A stretch of 33,085 nucleotides of DNA from an uncultured Bacteroidales bacterium (GTDB lineage: Bacteria > Bacteroidota > Bacteroidia > Bacteroidales > UBA932), in contig CALYTI010000024.1 in assembly GCA_945487035.1 (NCBI GenBank), positions 1 to 33,085 on the forward strand, in the 5' to 3' direction. Shown one piece after another: positions 32,637 through 33,085 of this stretch (position 1 is the stretch's first letter; the number at the start of each line of letters is the position of its first letter). The translations under genes and the position numbers were made by a program. The notes beneath the pieces are model-generated. The model ran no database searches and was not told the DNA's origin. It saw nothing but the letters and a program-made list of their open reading frames with translations.

Positions 32637-32676
32637 AGAGGTGATCTCAAGTCTGACTTGGGGTCACCTCTGTTTT
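32637..32676 (+). terminator. Terminator of the outer-membrane protein gene
   Basis: An outer 8-bp stem AGAGGTGA/TCACCTCT and an inner stem CAAGTC/GACTTG form one long hairpin (32637-32671), followed by GTTTT on the plus strand. Confidence 0.85.
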
Positions 32677-32677
32677 G

Positions 32678-33085
32678 CGGGGGCTCTGCCCCCGAATGAC
32701 CCCTGCGGCTCCCGGCGGCATTTGCATGCCGCAAACTTCTCAACCCCAGTCAGCTGACGCTGACAGCCCCTTTCAGGGGCACACGGCCTTCACGATGTTC
32801 CGGCCGGTGGCTCCGCTGCTTCGGTTTTCCCTGAAAAACCTCGCTGACGCTCCACCACGTCGGCTGACGCCTCCCCTCCGGTAGCACAACCCTCGCCTCC
32901 GCCGTCGCGCTGCGGCGCGATTGTACCTTTTCTCACCCGGTTCGACACCAGAAGCCCCCTCTCTCGTATGAACTTGGTAGTCTGGCAGGCTATCAGCTGA
33001 AACTTCTCCCTTAGCAAAATCACCTTCCACGCACACCCCTACCAGACTGGCCTACAGCCTGTCCTACAGTGGAAGGTGCAGACTT
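32678..33085. other. Gene-free end of window with a hairpin cluster
   Basis: No supportable gene in about 400 bp. Perfect hairpins lie at 32678-32694 (CGGGGGC, TCT loop), 32715-32732 (GCGGCAT, TTGC loop) and 32766-32780 (GCCCCT, TTC loop). A GC-rich low-information stretch with repeated GCTGACGC follows. At the end a perfect 10-bp inverted repeat, CACCTTCCAC at 33021-33030 and its complement at 33069-33078, encloses 38 nt. The short open frames here look accidental. Confidence 0.55.

Noticed and set aside
32773..33036. Two overlapping short open frames on the minus strand at the window end
   Set aside because: Arg/Gly/Ala-rich accidental frames in GC-rich repeat DNA; no start context, no known domain.

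Overview
The window is chromosomal DNA from a member of the Bacteroidales (phylum Bacteroidota). The evidence is a fused SecDF, a SusC/SusD pair, several Bacteroidota-type lipoproteins, a serine palmitoyltransferase-like enzyme next to a short-chain dehydrogenase, a PheS with the four-cysteine insertion usual in this phylum, and repeated matches to the Bacteroides -7 promoter box TAnnTTTG. Genus and species cannot be fixed from the sequence alone. There is no rRNA, CRISPR array, phage gene, transposase or integrase, so this is mostly core genome plus one polysaccharide utilization locus (PUL).

Left part (1-6000): secDF lies on the minus strand with a terminator at the window edge. Divergent from it is a plus-strand operon: a periplasmic PD40-like protein, an NfeD-like membrane protein and the flotillin-like FloA.

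Centre (5995-22907, minus strand): an eight-gene starch/alpha-glucan operon. In transcription order it is MFS/GPH sugar permease, SusC, SusD, SusE/F-like lipoprotein, large GH13 lipoprotein, CotH-kinase-family lipoprotein, a protein with two complete GH13 modules, and the GH77 4-alpha-glucanotransferase MalQ. Together these could bind starch at the surface, cut it, import oligosaccharides through SusCD, finish them in the periplasm, move maltose-type sugars into the cytoplasm and remodel them. Most junctions are 1-23 nt or overlapping. The one exception is a 127-nt gap after susE holding two strong hairpins. No SusR-type regulator is present. Instead a LytS-type sensor kinase and LytTR response regulator are transcribed divergently from the operon (23034-24910).

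Right part (24912-32613): an SDR oxidoreductase and a serine palmitoyltransferase-like enzyme form a probable sphingolipid operon. About 0.9 kb without genes follows, packed with repeats: a 105-bp nested palindrome, a 50-bp tandem repeat, GC-rich hairpins and a duplicated 3' end of tRNA-Gly. After it come tRNA-Gly(GCC), pheS with a small secreted protein, a C69 dipeptidase, MTA/SAH nucleosidase and a small outer-membrane beta-barrel protein. The last ~470 bp are non-coding, with a terminator and a cluster of short hairpins.

The most unusual items are the double-GH13 enzyme translationally coupled to a CotH-like kinase, the GH13 lipoprotein with a SusE/F-like binding module inserted after catalytic region IV, the LytS/LytTR pair as candidate PUL regulator, and the repeat mosaic beside tRNA-Gly. 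None of these amounts to a clearly new defence or mobile system.
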